This document shows, piece by piece, positions 1 through 7,639 of a stretch of 59,474 nucleotides of DNA. Positions within the stretch are counted from its first letter, which is position 1; the number at the start of each line of letters is the position of its first letter. A program made the position numbers and the translations under genes. Below the pieces are notes generated by a model, which saw only the letters and a list, made by a program, of their open reading frames with translations, had not been told where the DNA came from and ran no database searches. Origin of the DNA: Desulfobacteraceae bacterium (GTDB taxonomy: Bacteria > Desulfobacterota > Desulfobacteria > Desulfobacterales > JAABSP01); NCBI GenBank assembly GCA_011390345.1, contig JAABSP010000019.1, forward strand, positions 1 to 59,474, read 5' to 3'.

Positions 1-92
1 CTGAACCGATCCGAACATTTCAATCTTAAATAACTTTTGTTTGCAGTCGCTTATCCGATTCGATCAGCGCCGCAGGCGCCGCAAAAACCGTT

Positions 93-110
93 CTGGCACG
101 CTCATTGCTA
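93..110 (+). promoter_or_regulatory. Sigma-54 (RpoN) -24/-12 promoter of the arr operon
   Basis: The sequence TGGCACGctcaTTGCT matches the sigma-54 consensus TGGCACG-N4-TTGCW at every defined position. The invariant GG (95-96) and GC (107-108) are separated by exactly 10 bases. Transcription would begin near 120, about 55 bases before the first gene. Such promoters need an AAA+ activator; one is encoded convergently at 6276-7619, but a link between them is only inferred. Any upstream activator site would lie in 1-90 or outside the window. Confidence 0.85.
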
Positions 111-174
111 TATCATGGAGTGATCGGCAGGAAGATCAATATTTTTTATTCCAACAACCGCCGGGTATATCCTC

Positions 175-564
175 ATGATAAATCTGAACAACAGGGTTGC
201 CGTCGTCAGCGGGGATGCTCAGGAGATCGAGAACCTCTGTTCGATGTTGTCCGAAGACCGATTCGCATCGACGGTGTTTCGTCAACTGGAGGATCTCATG
301 GACCGGTTGTATCCCACGGACTGCCTTGCCGTCATCATCAATGTCGATACGGTCCGGTTAACGAACCGGAACGTCCGGAACCTTGCCGACCGCTTTCCCG
401 AAGTGAACATTTTCTGCACCTCGACGGCCCGGCTTCATCCCGAGCTTCAGGACGCGATGACCCGCCACATCCGGGCATGCCTGGCCAAACCGGTCGATCC
501 GGATGAGCTGCGCTTCTGGCTGAGATCTATCCACGACACCCGGATGTCGCCAGAAACCCTGTAA
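175..564 (+). CDS. Stand-alone degenerate response-regulator receiver domain protein
   Basis: This 129-residue protein is about the size of one receiver domain with no output domain. It keeps the overall pattern: a first beta strand ending in V-V-S-G-D, a third strand V-I-I-N-V-D, a fourth ending C-T-S-T, and the conserved Lys-Pro (C-L-A-K-P) before the last helix. The acidic pair that normally follows strand one is reduced to S-G-D, and the expected phospho-acceptor position reads Asn or a shifted Asp, so phosphorylation is doubtful. It is the first gene after the sigma-54 promoter and lies 61 bases before arrA, so it is probably co-transcribed. Its role, perhaps as a sensor or scaffold partner of the arr operon, is not known. 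Confidence 0.7.
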   Translation: MINLNNRVAVVSGDAQEIENLCSMLSEDRFASTVFRQLEDLMDRLYPTDCLAVIINVDTVRLTNRNVRNLADRFPEVNIFCTSTARLHPELQDAMTRHIRACLAKPVDPDELRFWLRSIHDTRMSPETL

Positions 565-625
565 TCGAGTGAACCCTGTCGAATCGGCAACACGACCCAC
601 CATAAACCGGTATTTTGGAGGAAAC

Positions 626-1093
626 ATGGAAAAACAACGAAACAAGCATCGAGCCCTGATGGAAACTTTTCTCGACAATGTCCGTTTGTCGCGGCGGTCT
701 TTCATTAAGGCTTCGGCCGCCACCGGCGCCGGGGTGGCCCTGGGCGCGGGTCTGGGTCCTCAGCTCAAATCGCTGGCGGTGGCGGCGCCCAAAGGCGCGG
801 GGGAAATGGGCGAGTGGAAGCCCGCCACCTGCCAGGGATGCACATCCTGGTGTTCCAAGCAGGTTTATGTGATCGACGGGCGGGCGGTGAAAGTAAGGGG
901 CAACCCCCATTCGAAGGTCAATCTGGGGGCCGGCTGTCCGCGATCCCATCTGGCGATCCAGCAGTTATATGATCCGGACCGGATCAAGACGCCCATGAAG
1001 CGAACTAACCCCAAAAAGGGCCGCCATGAGGATCCGAAATTCGTTCCCATCACCTGGGACGAAGCACTGGACGCAATAGCCGACCAAAAATAA
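626..1093 (+). CDS. arrA: Respiratory arsenate reductase large subunit ArrA, N-terminal part (frameshifted)
   Basis: This 155-residue part starts at an ATG preceded by GGAGGAAAC. A Tat signal is visible: R-R-S-F-I-K at residues 23-28, then an alanine/glycine-rich hydrophobic stretch, so the folded cofactor-loaded enzyme would be exported. Next comes the 4Fe-4S motif of the DMSO reductase family, C69-x2-C72-x3-C76 and C104. The reading frame stops at TAA (1091-1093) in the middle of the conserved stretch ADKIMELR, and the rest of the enzyme continues in the -1 frame at once. One extra A in the A5 run (1086-1090) would join the two parts as A-D-Q-K-I-M-E-L-R. It may be a mutation, a sequencing error or recoding. 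The TAATG stop-start overlap would allow coupled translation of the second part. Confidence 0.8.
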   Translation: MEKQRNKHRALMETFLDNVRLSRRSFIKASAATGAGVALGAGLGPQLKSLAVAAPKGAGEMGEWKPATCQGCTSWCSKQVYVIDGRAVKVRGNPHSKVNLGAGCPRSHLAIQQLYDPDRIKTPMKRTNPKKGRHEDPKFVPITWDEALDAIADQK

Positions 1094-3210
1094 TGGAGCT
1101 GCGGGACAACGACGAAACCCACAAGTACATGCTCATGCGGGGTCGTTATTCCTATTTGCGCGATATTTTGTATGACCGGATGACCAAAATCATCGGCTCG
1201 CCCAACAATATTTCCCACAGTTCCATCTGCGCAGAAGCGGAAAAGTTCGGCCCCTACTATACCGAGGGTTACTGGGGGTATCGGCAATATGATGTGCTGA
1301 AAGCGCACTACATCCTGTTGTGGGGCGCCGACCCATTGGCGGCCAATCGCCAGGTTTCCTATTATTCCAAGGTTTGGGGCGATGTTGTCGGCAAGGCGAC
1401 CATCGCCATTGTCGAGCCCAGACTCTCCGCTTCGGCCGGCAAAGCAGATGAATGGCTCCCCATCATACCCGGACAAGACGGGGCCCTGGCCGTGGCCATC
1501 GCCCATATCCTTCTGGTACAGGGGCTCTGGTACAGACCCTTTGTGGGCGATTTCACGGACGGCGTCAACCGGTTTGTCCCGGGCAAGACCGTCGATGAAT
1601 CAGGCTTTGAAGAGATATATACCCATGGAGTTGTCAGATGGTGGAATCTGGAACTCAAGGATAAAACGGCCGAATGGGCGGCCGACATCACCGGTTTGCC
1701 GGCGGAACAGATCCAGCGGGTGGCCGAAGGTTACGGCAATGCCGCGCCGCACGCCATTTCATGGGTGGGCGGCGGCCCCTGCATGCAGGTTCGCGGCGGG
1801 TATTCCAGCATGGCCTGTCACGCCTTGAACGGCCTTGTGGGGGCGGCTGACAATGTGGGCGGCACCCTGGTCAGCAACAAGGAGTACACCGGCAAATTTC
1901 CGGCTCCGGACGAATTTATGGACGAGATCGCCAAGAAAGGAAAAAAACACGAAAAAATCGACCAGCGAGGCCGCCTTCATTTACCGGCCATCAAATCCGG
2001 AAAGCCCGGCAGCGGGGTGGTCACCAACAACGCGGCCGACGGCATCCTGAATGAAGACCCTTACGACATCAAAGTGGCCATCGGCTACATGAACAATTTT
2101 TCGTTTTCAGCGCCCCAGCCCGAACGATGGGAAAGGGCCTTGTCCAAAATCCCTTTTCTGGTGCATATCACCACCAATGCGTCGGAGTTTTCCTGGTTTT
2201 CGGATATCGTGCTGCCGGACACCCACCATATGTTTGAAAAATGGGGCTATGTCAAATCGATCGGCAATGGCTATCGCCACGTCACCCTGATGCAGCCGAT
2301 CGTCAAAAACGTCTGGGACTACAAGATCGACGAAACCGAAATCCCCTGGTTGATCGCGGAAAAGCTGGCCCAAAAGGGATTCGACAATCTGTTGCGTCAC
2401 TTCCAGACATACCAGGACCCGGAAACGGGAAAAGCGCCGGCCGACGAAAAGGAGTTCGCCCTCTACGCCCTGAAACTCGTGACCCAAAACCTGTGGGACC
2501 CTTCACAATACAAAGGCGGCGACAAATTCAGCGGGTGGGAGGAATTTTCCAAAATAGGCGTTTGGAACTCCGACCCTTACCCCTTCCGAAAGCGATGGGG
2601 CAACATGAAGACCAAAACGGGGATGTTCGAGTTTTACAGCGAAACCCTCAAGGCGGCCCTGCAAAGCCACGCCGCCAACCACGGCGTCACGGTGAACGAA
2701 GTCATGAAAGCCACCAATTACCTGGCCCGGGGAGAGACCGCGTTCATTCCTCATTATGAAGAACCCTTTACTCTGGGTGACGAGAAAGAATATCCGTTTG
2801 TGCATGTGGACCATAAATCCCGCCTCAATCGCGAGGGACGTTCCGCCAACTGCACCTGGTATTATGATTTCAAAGACCTCGATCCAGGGGAAGAGCTGTG
2901 GGCCGACGTGGCCAAAATCAACCCCATCGACGCGCGCAAGCTGGGCATCGAAAGCGGGGACCGCATCAAGATCACCTCGCCCACCGGCAGTTTGATCTGC
3001 ACCGCCAAACACTGGGAAGGGGTGCGTCCCGGGACCGTGGCCAAGTGTTTCGGCCAGGGCCATTGGGCCTATGGACGGCTGGCGTCGGAAGAATTCGGCA
3101 AAAAGCCCCGGGGCGGCAACAATAACGACATCATTCCGGCACAGTATGAGGCATTGAGCGGCAGTTCCGCATACTATGGCGTAACGCGGATTAAAATCGT
3201 GAAGATATAA
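1093..3210 (+). CDS. arrA: Respiratory arsenate reductase large subunit ArrA, catalytic part (frameshifted)
   Basis: These 705 residues carry the molybdopterin-binding and C-terminal domains of a DMSO-reductase-family enzyme; joined to the upstream part the protein is about 860 residues, the usual ArrA size. Residues known from the Shewanella ANA-3 ArrA structure as arsenate or Mo ligands are present in the right spacing: R18-Y19 (G-R-Y-S), S43 and Cys46 in S-P-N-N-I-S-H-S-S-I-C-A-E, K51, and Y63 in G-Y-W-G-Y. The motif V-G-D-F, used for arrA primers, is also present. ArrA reduces arsenate to arsenite in the periplasm with electrons from ArrB. An unnamed close relative (arsenite oxidase ArxA or another substrate) is possible. 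It is 10 bases upstream of arrB. Confidence 0.75.
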   Translation: MELRDNDETHKYMLMRGRYSYLRDILYDRMTKIIGSPNNISHSSICAEAEKFGPYYTEGYWGYRQYDVLKAHYILLWGADPLAANRQVSYYSKVWGDVVGKATIAIVEPRLSASAGKADEWLPIIPGQDGALAVAIAHILLVQGLWYRPFVGDFTDGVNRFVPGKTVDESGFEEIYTHGVVRWWNLELKDKTAEWAADITGLPAEQIQRVAEGYGNAAPHAISWVGGGPCMQVRGGYSSMACHALNGLVGAADNVGGTLVSNKEYTGKFPAPDEFMDEIAKKGKKHEKIDQRGRLHLPAIKSGKPGSGVVTNNAADGILNEDPYDIKVAIGYMNNFSFSAPQPERWERALSKIPFLVHITTNASEFSWFSDIVLPDTHHMFEKWGYVKSIGNGYRHVTLMQPIVKNVWDYKIDETEIPWLIAEKLAQKGFDNLLRHFQTYQDPETGKAPADEKEFALYALKLVTQNLWDPSQYKGGDKFSGWEEFSKIGVWNSDPYPFRKRWGNMKTKTGMFEFYSETLKAALQSHAANHGVTVNEVMKATNYLARGETAFIPHYEEPFTLGDEKEYPFVHVDHKSRLNREGRSANCTWYYDFKDLDPGEELWADVAKINPIDARKLGIESGDRIKITSPTGSLICTAKHWEGVRPGTVAKCFGQGHWAYGRLASEEFGKKPRGGNNNDIIPAQYEALSGSSAYYGVTRIKIVKI

Positions 3211-3220
3211 GGAGGAAAAA

Positions 3221-3946
3221 ATGCCCAGATATGCCATGGTCATCGACCGTCAACGATGCGTCGGATGCGGCGCCTGCAGCATAGCTTGCAGAAATGAAAA
3301 CAACTTGTCCGAGGGGGTGTACTGGTCCCACAAGATTACCGAAACGTCCGGCGTTTTTCCAAATGTCCGGTTTCATTACCTGCCGACGCTTTGCAACCAT
3401 TGCACCGACGCACCCTGCGTCAGGGGATGCCCCACCAGGGCCATGCATAAAGCGGAAAACGGCATTACCATGCATGCCCCCAAAAAGTGCATCGGCTGCC
3501 GATACTGCATGATCAACTGCCCCTATGGCGTGATCTATTTCAACTGGAAAGAGTCCCACCAGTTCTGGAAGAACAAACAAGTCCTCATACCGGAGGTGAC
3601 ATCGTCGCCCGTGGAAGAGACGCGCAAAGTCGGCGGCACGGTTATCCCCTACTACAACCCGGAGCGGGAAGCGACCCTGGCCGGCATCCGACCCAAAGGG
3701 GTTGTGGAAAAATGCACCTTCTGCGACCATCGTATTGAAAATGGCCTGCTGCCGCGCTGCGTCGAGGCCTGTCCCGCGGATGCAAGAATATTCGGAGACC
3801 TCAACAACCCCCAAAGCAACGTGAATCATCTTTTGGGGAAATTCAAGCCCTTTCGGTTGCAAGAAGCCTTGGGCACCGATCCGGCGGTCTATTATATCAG
3901 GGATTTCAGCGCATCCAATTATCCCAGAACGAAAGGAGCAGTCTAA
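3221..3946 (+). CDS. arrB: Arsenate reductase iron-sulfur subunit ArrB
   Basis: A 241-residue ferredoxin-like subunit with four cysteine clusters in the order typical of the DmsB/PsrB/ArrB family: C-V-G-C-G-A-C-S-I-A-C near residue 13, C-N-H-C-x4-C-x3-C-P near 59, C-I-G-C-R-Y-C-x3-C-P-Y near 87, and C-T-F-C-x12-C-x3-C-P near 167. It should carry four 4Fe-4S clusters that pass electrons from the membrane subunit to ArrA. It has no signal peptide, so it would be exported together with ArrA by the Tat system. The ATG follows AAGGAGGAAAAA, a very strong ribosome site. Its stop overlaps the next start (TAATG), implying coupled translation with arrC. Confidence 0.85.
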   Translation: MPRYAMVIDRQRCVGCGACSIACRNENNLSEGVYWSHKITETSGVFPNVRFHYLPTLCNHCTDAPCVRGCPTRAMHKAENGITMHAPKKCIGCRYCMINCPYGVIYFNWKESHQFWKNKQVLIPEVTSSPVEETRKVGGTVIPYYNPEREATLAGIRPKGVVEKCTFCDHRIENGLLPRCVEACPADARIFGDLNNPQSNVNHLLGKFKPFRLQEALGTDPAVYYIRDFSASNYPRTKGAV

Positions 3947-5055
3947 TGAAGTCGAAAATCTGGTTCGGCATTCTCGGTGTAGGCATTCTCCTGGGTCTCT
4001 GGACAGCCTTCAGAGTCTATACGGTGGGGTTTTCCCTTTACGCCAAAACCGATGTTCTGGTCTGGACGCTTCCGTTGTCAACCTATATTTTTTTCAGTCT
4101 GACAAGCGCAGGCCTGGCCTTTGTATCTTCAATCCCGGTCGTTTTCGGCGTTCACCGGTACGACATCATCGAAAAGCGCACGGTTTACCTTGAAATCGCG
4201 GTCCTTCTCGGCTCCTTTGTGTGCCTCATACTGCATATCGGATCGCCTTTGAAGGTCATCTACATTTTCCTTTCCCCCAACCCCTCATCGCCTCTCTGGT
4301 GGCTGGCGATGCTCTACCACGTTTACCTTGTGGCCCTTTTAATCGCCTTCTGGCGGATTAACATCGGAAAGGTCAGCAAACCCATCGGAATCATTGTTTT
4401 CCTGATCGCGATCGGCACATCCACCACCCTGGGATGGTTGATGGGCATGACCGACGCGCGCCCGTCATTGAACGCTTCCTTTTTTTCGGTCTATTTTCCC
4501 CTCACCGGCTTCGGCTCCGGAATCGCCGCGCTGCTGTTGGTCAGCCTCGTTTACGAGCAGTTGCGGGGCCCGACCGGGTCAGACAAATTAGCCGAACTGT
4601 ATAACGAACTGGCCCGGATCATGGGCATGATCGCCGGCGTGGTGCTTATTCTTTTCTTATGGCGGACCATCGTCGGCGGAATATCGTCCACTTCAGAAGA
4701 TTTGCGCGCCTTCCAGCACATGATCGGGTCCATACCTTATCACATCGAACTCTGGCTGGGGCTTGTCGTTCCGGCTGTTTTAATGCTGATACCGCAAATC
4801 CGCAAAACCAGCCGGGGAAAAATTGCGGCCGGTTTTCTATTTCTGCTGGGCATGTTCGCGGGTCGGTTGGAGTTCGTTTTGAGCGGCGTCATCCGCCCCC
4901 TTGGTCAAATGACGGAAGGCCGCCCGGAATTCGTCAGTTATATGCCGACAGCTTACGAGGTCTTCGTAACCCTGGCCGGTTTTTCGGTCATGTTGCTGGT
5001 TTACACGTTAGGGGAACGCTATTTCAATCTCCATGCGACGCCGGAACAGAGATGA
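3946..5055 (+). CDS. arrC: NrfD/PsrC-type membrane anchor subunit ArrC
   Basis: A 369-residue polytopic membrane protein with about ten hydrophobic segments beginning with I-W-F-G-I-L-G-V-G-I-L near the N-terminus. Features of the NrfD/PsrC family are the position after an ArrB-type ferredoxin and the pattern of paired helices with conserved charged residues. It would anchor the complex in the cytoplasmic membrane and oxidise menaquinol without haem. No CymA-like cytochrome gene is nearby, so this subunit is the likely quinol entry point. It overlaps arrB by one base. A strong terminator follows 11 bases after the stop codon. The name arrC depends on the assignment of the large subunit. Confidence 0.78.
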   Translation: MKSKIWFGILGVGILLGLWTAFRVYTVGFSLYAKTDVLVWTLPLSTYIFFSLTSAGLAFVSSIPVVFGVHRYDIIEKRTVYLEIAVLLGSFVCLILHIGSPLKVIYIFLSPNPSSPLWWLAMLYHVYLVALLIAFWRINIGKVSKPIGIIVFLIAIGTSTTLGWLMGMTDARPSLNASFFSVYFPLTGFGSGIAALLLVSLVYEQLRGPTGSDKLAELYNELARIMGMIAGVVLILFLWRTIVGGISSTSEDLRAFQHMIGSIPYHIELWLGLVVPAVLMLIPQIRKTSRGKIAAGFLFLLGMFAGRLEFVLSGVIRPLGQMTEGRPEFVSYMPTAYEVFVTLAGFSVMLLVYTLGERYFNLHATPEQR

Positions 5056-5066
5056 CGGGATGCATG

Positions 5067-5115
5067 GGGTTTCCCCCGGCGATCTCTGGCCGGGGGAAAC
5101 CCTTTATTTTTTTAC
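5067..5115 (+). terminator. Perfect intrinsic terminator between arrC and arrD
   Basis: Two 14-base arms, 5067-5080 and 5089-5102, pair perfectly around an 8-base loop and are followed by TTTATTTTTTT. This is a textbook Rho-independent terminator. It sits between arrC and arrD, which run in the same direction only 85 bases apart, with no clear promoter after it. The chaperone would therefore be made only from read-through transcripts, which would lower its dose relative to the enzyme subunits. Confidence 0.9.
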
Positions 5116-5140
5116 ATCGATGACAAACGGAGTGAAGGCT

Positions 5141-5791
5141 ATGAACATGGAAGACCTGGCGGCTTATGAATCGATGCGGACCCAAGCCTACCGATTGTTC
5201 GCGGAGTGTTATCGCCTGCCGGAAACCGAGCTTGACAAGACCGTCGGGCGGTTGCGGCGGGAACTGGAGGGGATGGGATCGGCGTCATGTACGCCTGCGG
5301 AAAAGATGTACCAAGCCTGCGGCGCCGACCGGCTCGAAACGCTCAAGGTCGATTACGCGCGCCTTTTTGTCGGCCCCTATGGACTGCCGGCGGCGCCCTA
5401 CGGCTCAGTATATCTTGAAGAGGGTCGGAAAATCATGGGCGACTCCACCATCGACGCCCGCCGGATGTACATGGAGGCCGGCGTTGATATAGCTGCCGCT
5501 TGCAAGGATGCCCCTGACCATATCGCCGTGGAACTGGAATTTCTCCACCTGCTGAGTTTCCGGGAAGTGGAAGCGATGCGCCGGGGGGATATGAACGACG
5601 CGGCACTGATGATTGGGGAGCAAGCCGCGTTTCTGGCCCGTCACCTCGGTCTTTGGGTGGAACCGTTTGCGAGATCGGTTGAAAAGGCGGCCGAGACGGC
5701 TTTTTACCGAAGCCTGGGCGAGGCGACGCGGATTTTCGTCCTGGAGGATCAGGATCGGATTGCACGGGGCCCATCCGGATTGTTTCGCTGA
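5141..5791 (+). CDS. arrD: TorD/DmsD-family Tat proofreading chaperone ArrD
   Basis: A 216-residue cytoplasmic chaperone of the TorD family. The family signature is seen as P-D-H-I-A-V-E-L-E-F-L-H near residue 125, with the Y-x-x-L-F-V-G-P region ahead of it. TorD proteins bind the Tat signal and help insert the molybdenum cofactor into their partner, here ArrA. The start at 5141 was chosen because GGAG lies 8 bases ahead; an in-frame ATG at 5120 and a longer open frame through the terminator hairpin are less likely. It lies after a strong terminator, so its expression is expected to be lower than that of arrABC. Its 3' end nearly meets the convergent crcB. Confidence 0.82.
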   Translation: MNMEDLAAYESMRTQAYRLFAECYRLPETELDKTVGRLRRELEGMGSASCTPAEKMYQACGADRLETLKVDYARLFVGPYGLPAAPYGSVYLEEGRKIMGDSTIDARRMYMEAGVDIAAACKDAPDHIAVELEFLHLLSFREVEAMRRGDMNDAALMIGEQAAFLARHLGLWVEPFARSVEKAAETAFYRSLGEATRIFVLEDQDRIARGPSGLFR

Positions 5792-5807
5792 TGTTGCATG
5801 ACCCGGT

Positions 5808-6203
5808 TCAGAACCTGCTCCCACCCAGCCATAATCCGAACAGAAGAAGCCCCATGCCCCCCAGATTGTTGACCAGGATGTTCATGATGGGCTGCAGCGC
5901 CATGCCGGCCCGGCCGGCAGTGACCGTCTCCAGGGCAAAGGATGAGAAGGTCGTCAACGCGCCCAGATAGCCGGTGACAAGGAAAAGGCGGAGATCGGTC
6001 TTCAGCAGCCGGACATGTTCGGCCAGGCCGAAAAAGAGGCCGATCAGAAAGCATCCGGCCAAATTGACCAGCAGGGTTCCCCAGGGAAAATGGTTCCCCC
6101 AGATCCTGGCCGCCAGCAGCGCGACCCCATAGCGGGTTGCCGCGCCCAGGCTGCCGCCGCACATGACGATAATGATCTTTTTCAGGGTTGCCGCATCCGG
6201 CAT
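5808..6203 (-). CDS. crcB: Fluoride ion channel CrcB (Fluc)
   Basis: This 131-residue protein has four hydrophobic helices and the Fluc hallmarks: G-G-S-L-G-A-A-T-R-Y-G near the N-terminus, G-T-L-L-V-N-L-A-G-C-F with the pore Asn, and G-Y-L-G-A-L-T-T-F-S-S-F with the conserved Thr/Phe pore region. Such proteins form dual-topology dimers that let fluoride leave the cell. It follows the response regulator on the same strand by 72 bases and could be its operon's last gene. No fluoride riboswitch was recognised in that gap. It has no evident link to arsenate respiration. Confidence 0.92.
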   Translation of the reverse strand: MPDAATLKKIIIVMCGGSLGAATRYGVALLAARIWGNHFPWGTLLVNLAGCFLIGLFFGLAEHVRLLKTDLRLFLVTGYLGALTTFSSFALETVTAGRAGMALQPIMNILVNNLGGMGLLLFGLWLGGSRF

Positions 6204-6275
6204 AGGAGCCCTTTCCGCTTGAATTTGATGCTCTTCATTTCAGGTTTGCGTCCTAAAGCCTGTTATCTGCTCGAT

Positions 6276-7619
6276 TCAGGCAAGGATCTTGTACTTGTGG
6301 ATCTTCTTATATAAGGTCTTCCGGTTGATTCCCAGCATCTCCGACGCCCGGGTCTGATTGCCTCCGACCTCCTTGAGCACGCGGAGAATATGCTCCTTTT
6401 CCACATCCTCGAGGGTCTTGGGCTGTTTCGGCATCCCCTTTGACGGGGCCGGAATGTGGGGGGGCAGATCATCGATTCCGATGATCTCGGATTCTGCAAA
6501 GATCATGGCCTTGTGGATCACCGATTTGATCTCCCGGATGTTGCCTGGCCACTTGTAGGCAACGAGCCTTTCCATCGCGGCATGGGCCAGCTTCCTGGGG
6601 CCGTATCGCTCCGCATAGATCCCCATGAAATGGCCAATCAGAGAGCGGACATCCAAAGGCCGCATCCGCAGGGGCGGAATCTCGATCTGCATCACATCCA
6701 TCCGGTAGAAGAGATCCTCCCGCATGGCCCCCTGGCGCAGGGCATTTTTCAGGTCCATGTTGGTGGCCAGGATGATCCGGCTGTCCACGGACATCTCCCT
6801 GGTCTCTCCGACTCTTCTGAAGCGCCGGGTATCGAGAAATCGGAGAAATTTCTTCTGCAATTCCAAGTCGATATTGCCGATCTCGTCTAAAAAGAGAGTT
6901 CCCTTGTGGCTCTTCTCCACCAGGCCAGGCTTGTCATCCCCCGCGCCCGAGAACGCGCCCTTTTTGTGCCCGTACAATTCGCTCTCTGCCAGGTTCTGGT
7001 TCAGCAGACCGCAGTCCACAACAACAAAGGGGCCGCCCTTTCGCTGGCTCCGGCTGTGGATAAAGGCCGCAAGTACATCCTTTCCCACCCCGGTCTCCCC
7101 CTGGATCAGCACCGTGCTGTCGGTGGCCGCGATCTTTTCGGCCAGACCGTAGACCTTCTGCATGGCTGGGCTGGGACATTCGATCGCGGAGAAGGCCGCA
7201 GGAGAAGGGGATTTGAAACCACCGTTCTCCTTTCCGTCCTCCTCCCGGCTCTCCCGGATCACCTCCGAAGCCAGCCGGAGCAGCTCGTTGAGCTTGAAGG
7301 GCTTGGTCACATAATCCTTTGCTCCCAGCTTCATGGCCGCGACCGCGGAGGTCACATCGCCGTAGCCGGTGATCATGATCACATTGGACCGGGGCGCATG
7401 CCTTTTGATCCGGCGCAGGGTCTCGATGCCGTTCATGGCCGGGAGCTTGATATCCAGAAGCACCAGATCAAAAGGCTCCTTTTCAAAGCAGTTGAGCCCT
7501 GCCTCGCCGGTGCCGGTCGTGGTCACGGCATACCCTTCAAAGGTGAATTCGCTCTCGATCAGGTGGCGGATATTCTTCTCATCGTCGATGGCAAGGATCT
7601 TCCCTTTTGACACAGACAT
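6276..7619 (-). CDS. Sigma-54-dependent response regulator (NtrC family)
   Basis: 447 residues in three parts. The receiver (1-120) has the acidic pair I-D-D-E, phospho-acceptor Asp in L-L-D-I-K-L-P, Thr in M-I-T-G-Y-G and Lys in V-T-K-P-F, all intact. The AAA+ domain (about 145-380) has Walker A G-E-T-G-V-G-K-D, Walker B G-T-L-F-L-D-E-I-G and the arginine finger region. The sigma-54 contact loop reads G-A-F-S-G-A instead of GAFTGA. A Fis-type helix-turn-helix ends the protein (G-N-Q-T-R-A-S-E-M-L-G-I). It lies 20 bases downstream of the sensor kinase gene. It is a candidate activator for the arr promoter, but that is inference. Confidence 0.93.
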   Translation of the reverse strand: MSVSKGKILAIDDEKNIRHLIESEFTFEGYAVTTTGTGEAGLNCFEKEPFDLVLLDIKLPAMNGIETLRRIKRHAPRSNVIMITGYGDVTSAVAAMKLGAKDYVTKPFKLNELLRLASEVIRESREEDGKENGGFKSPSPAAFSAIECPSPAMQKVYGLAEKIAATDSTVLIQGETGVGKDVLAAFIHSRSQRKGGPFVVVDCGLLNQNLAESELYGHKKGAFSGAGDDKPGLVEKSHKGTLFLDEIGNIDLELQKKFLRFLDTRRFRRVGETREMSVDSRIILATNMDLKNALRQGAMREDLFYRMDVMQIEIPPLRMRPLDVRSLIGHFMGIYAERYGPRKLAHAAMERLVAYKWPGNIREIKSVIHKAMIFAESEIIGIDDLPPHIPAPSKGMPKQPKTLEDVEKEHILRVLKEVGGNQTRASEMLGINRKTLYKKIHKYKILA

Positions 7620-7639
7620 CTCTCCCCTCTTTCTCGACC

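Noticed and set aside
1091-1093. In-frame stop in arrA as a selenocysteine or recoded sense codon
   Set aside because: The stop is TAA, not TGA, and the conserved protein continues in another frame, so readthrough in the same frame would give nonsense.
5033-5140. Earlier start for arrD within the arrC-arrD gap
   Set aside because: The extension would run through the terminator hairpin and adds no TorD-like sequence; the ATG at 5141 has a better ribosome site.
6204-6275. Fluoride riboswitch upstream of crcB
   Set aside because: The 72-base gap shows none of the conserved pseudoknot segments I would expect.
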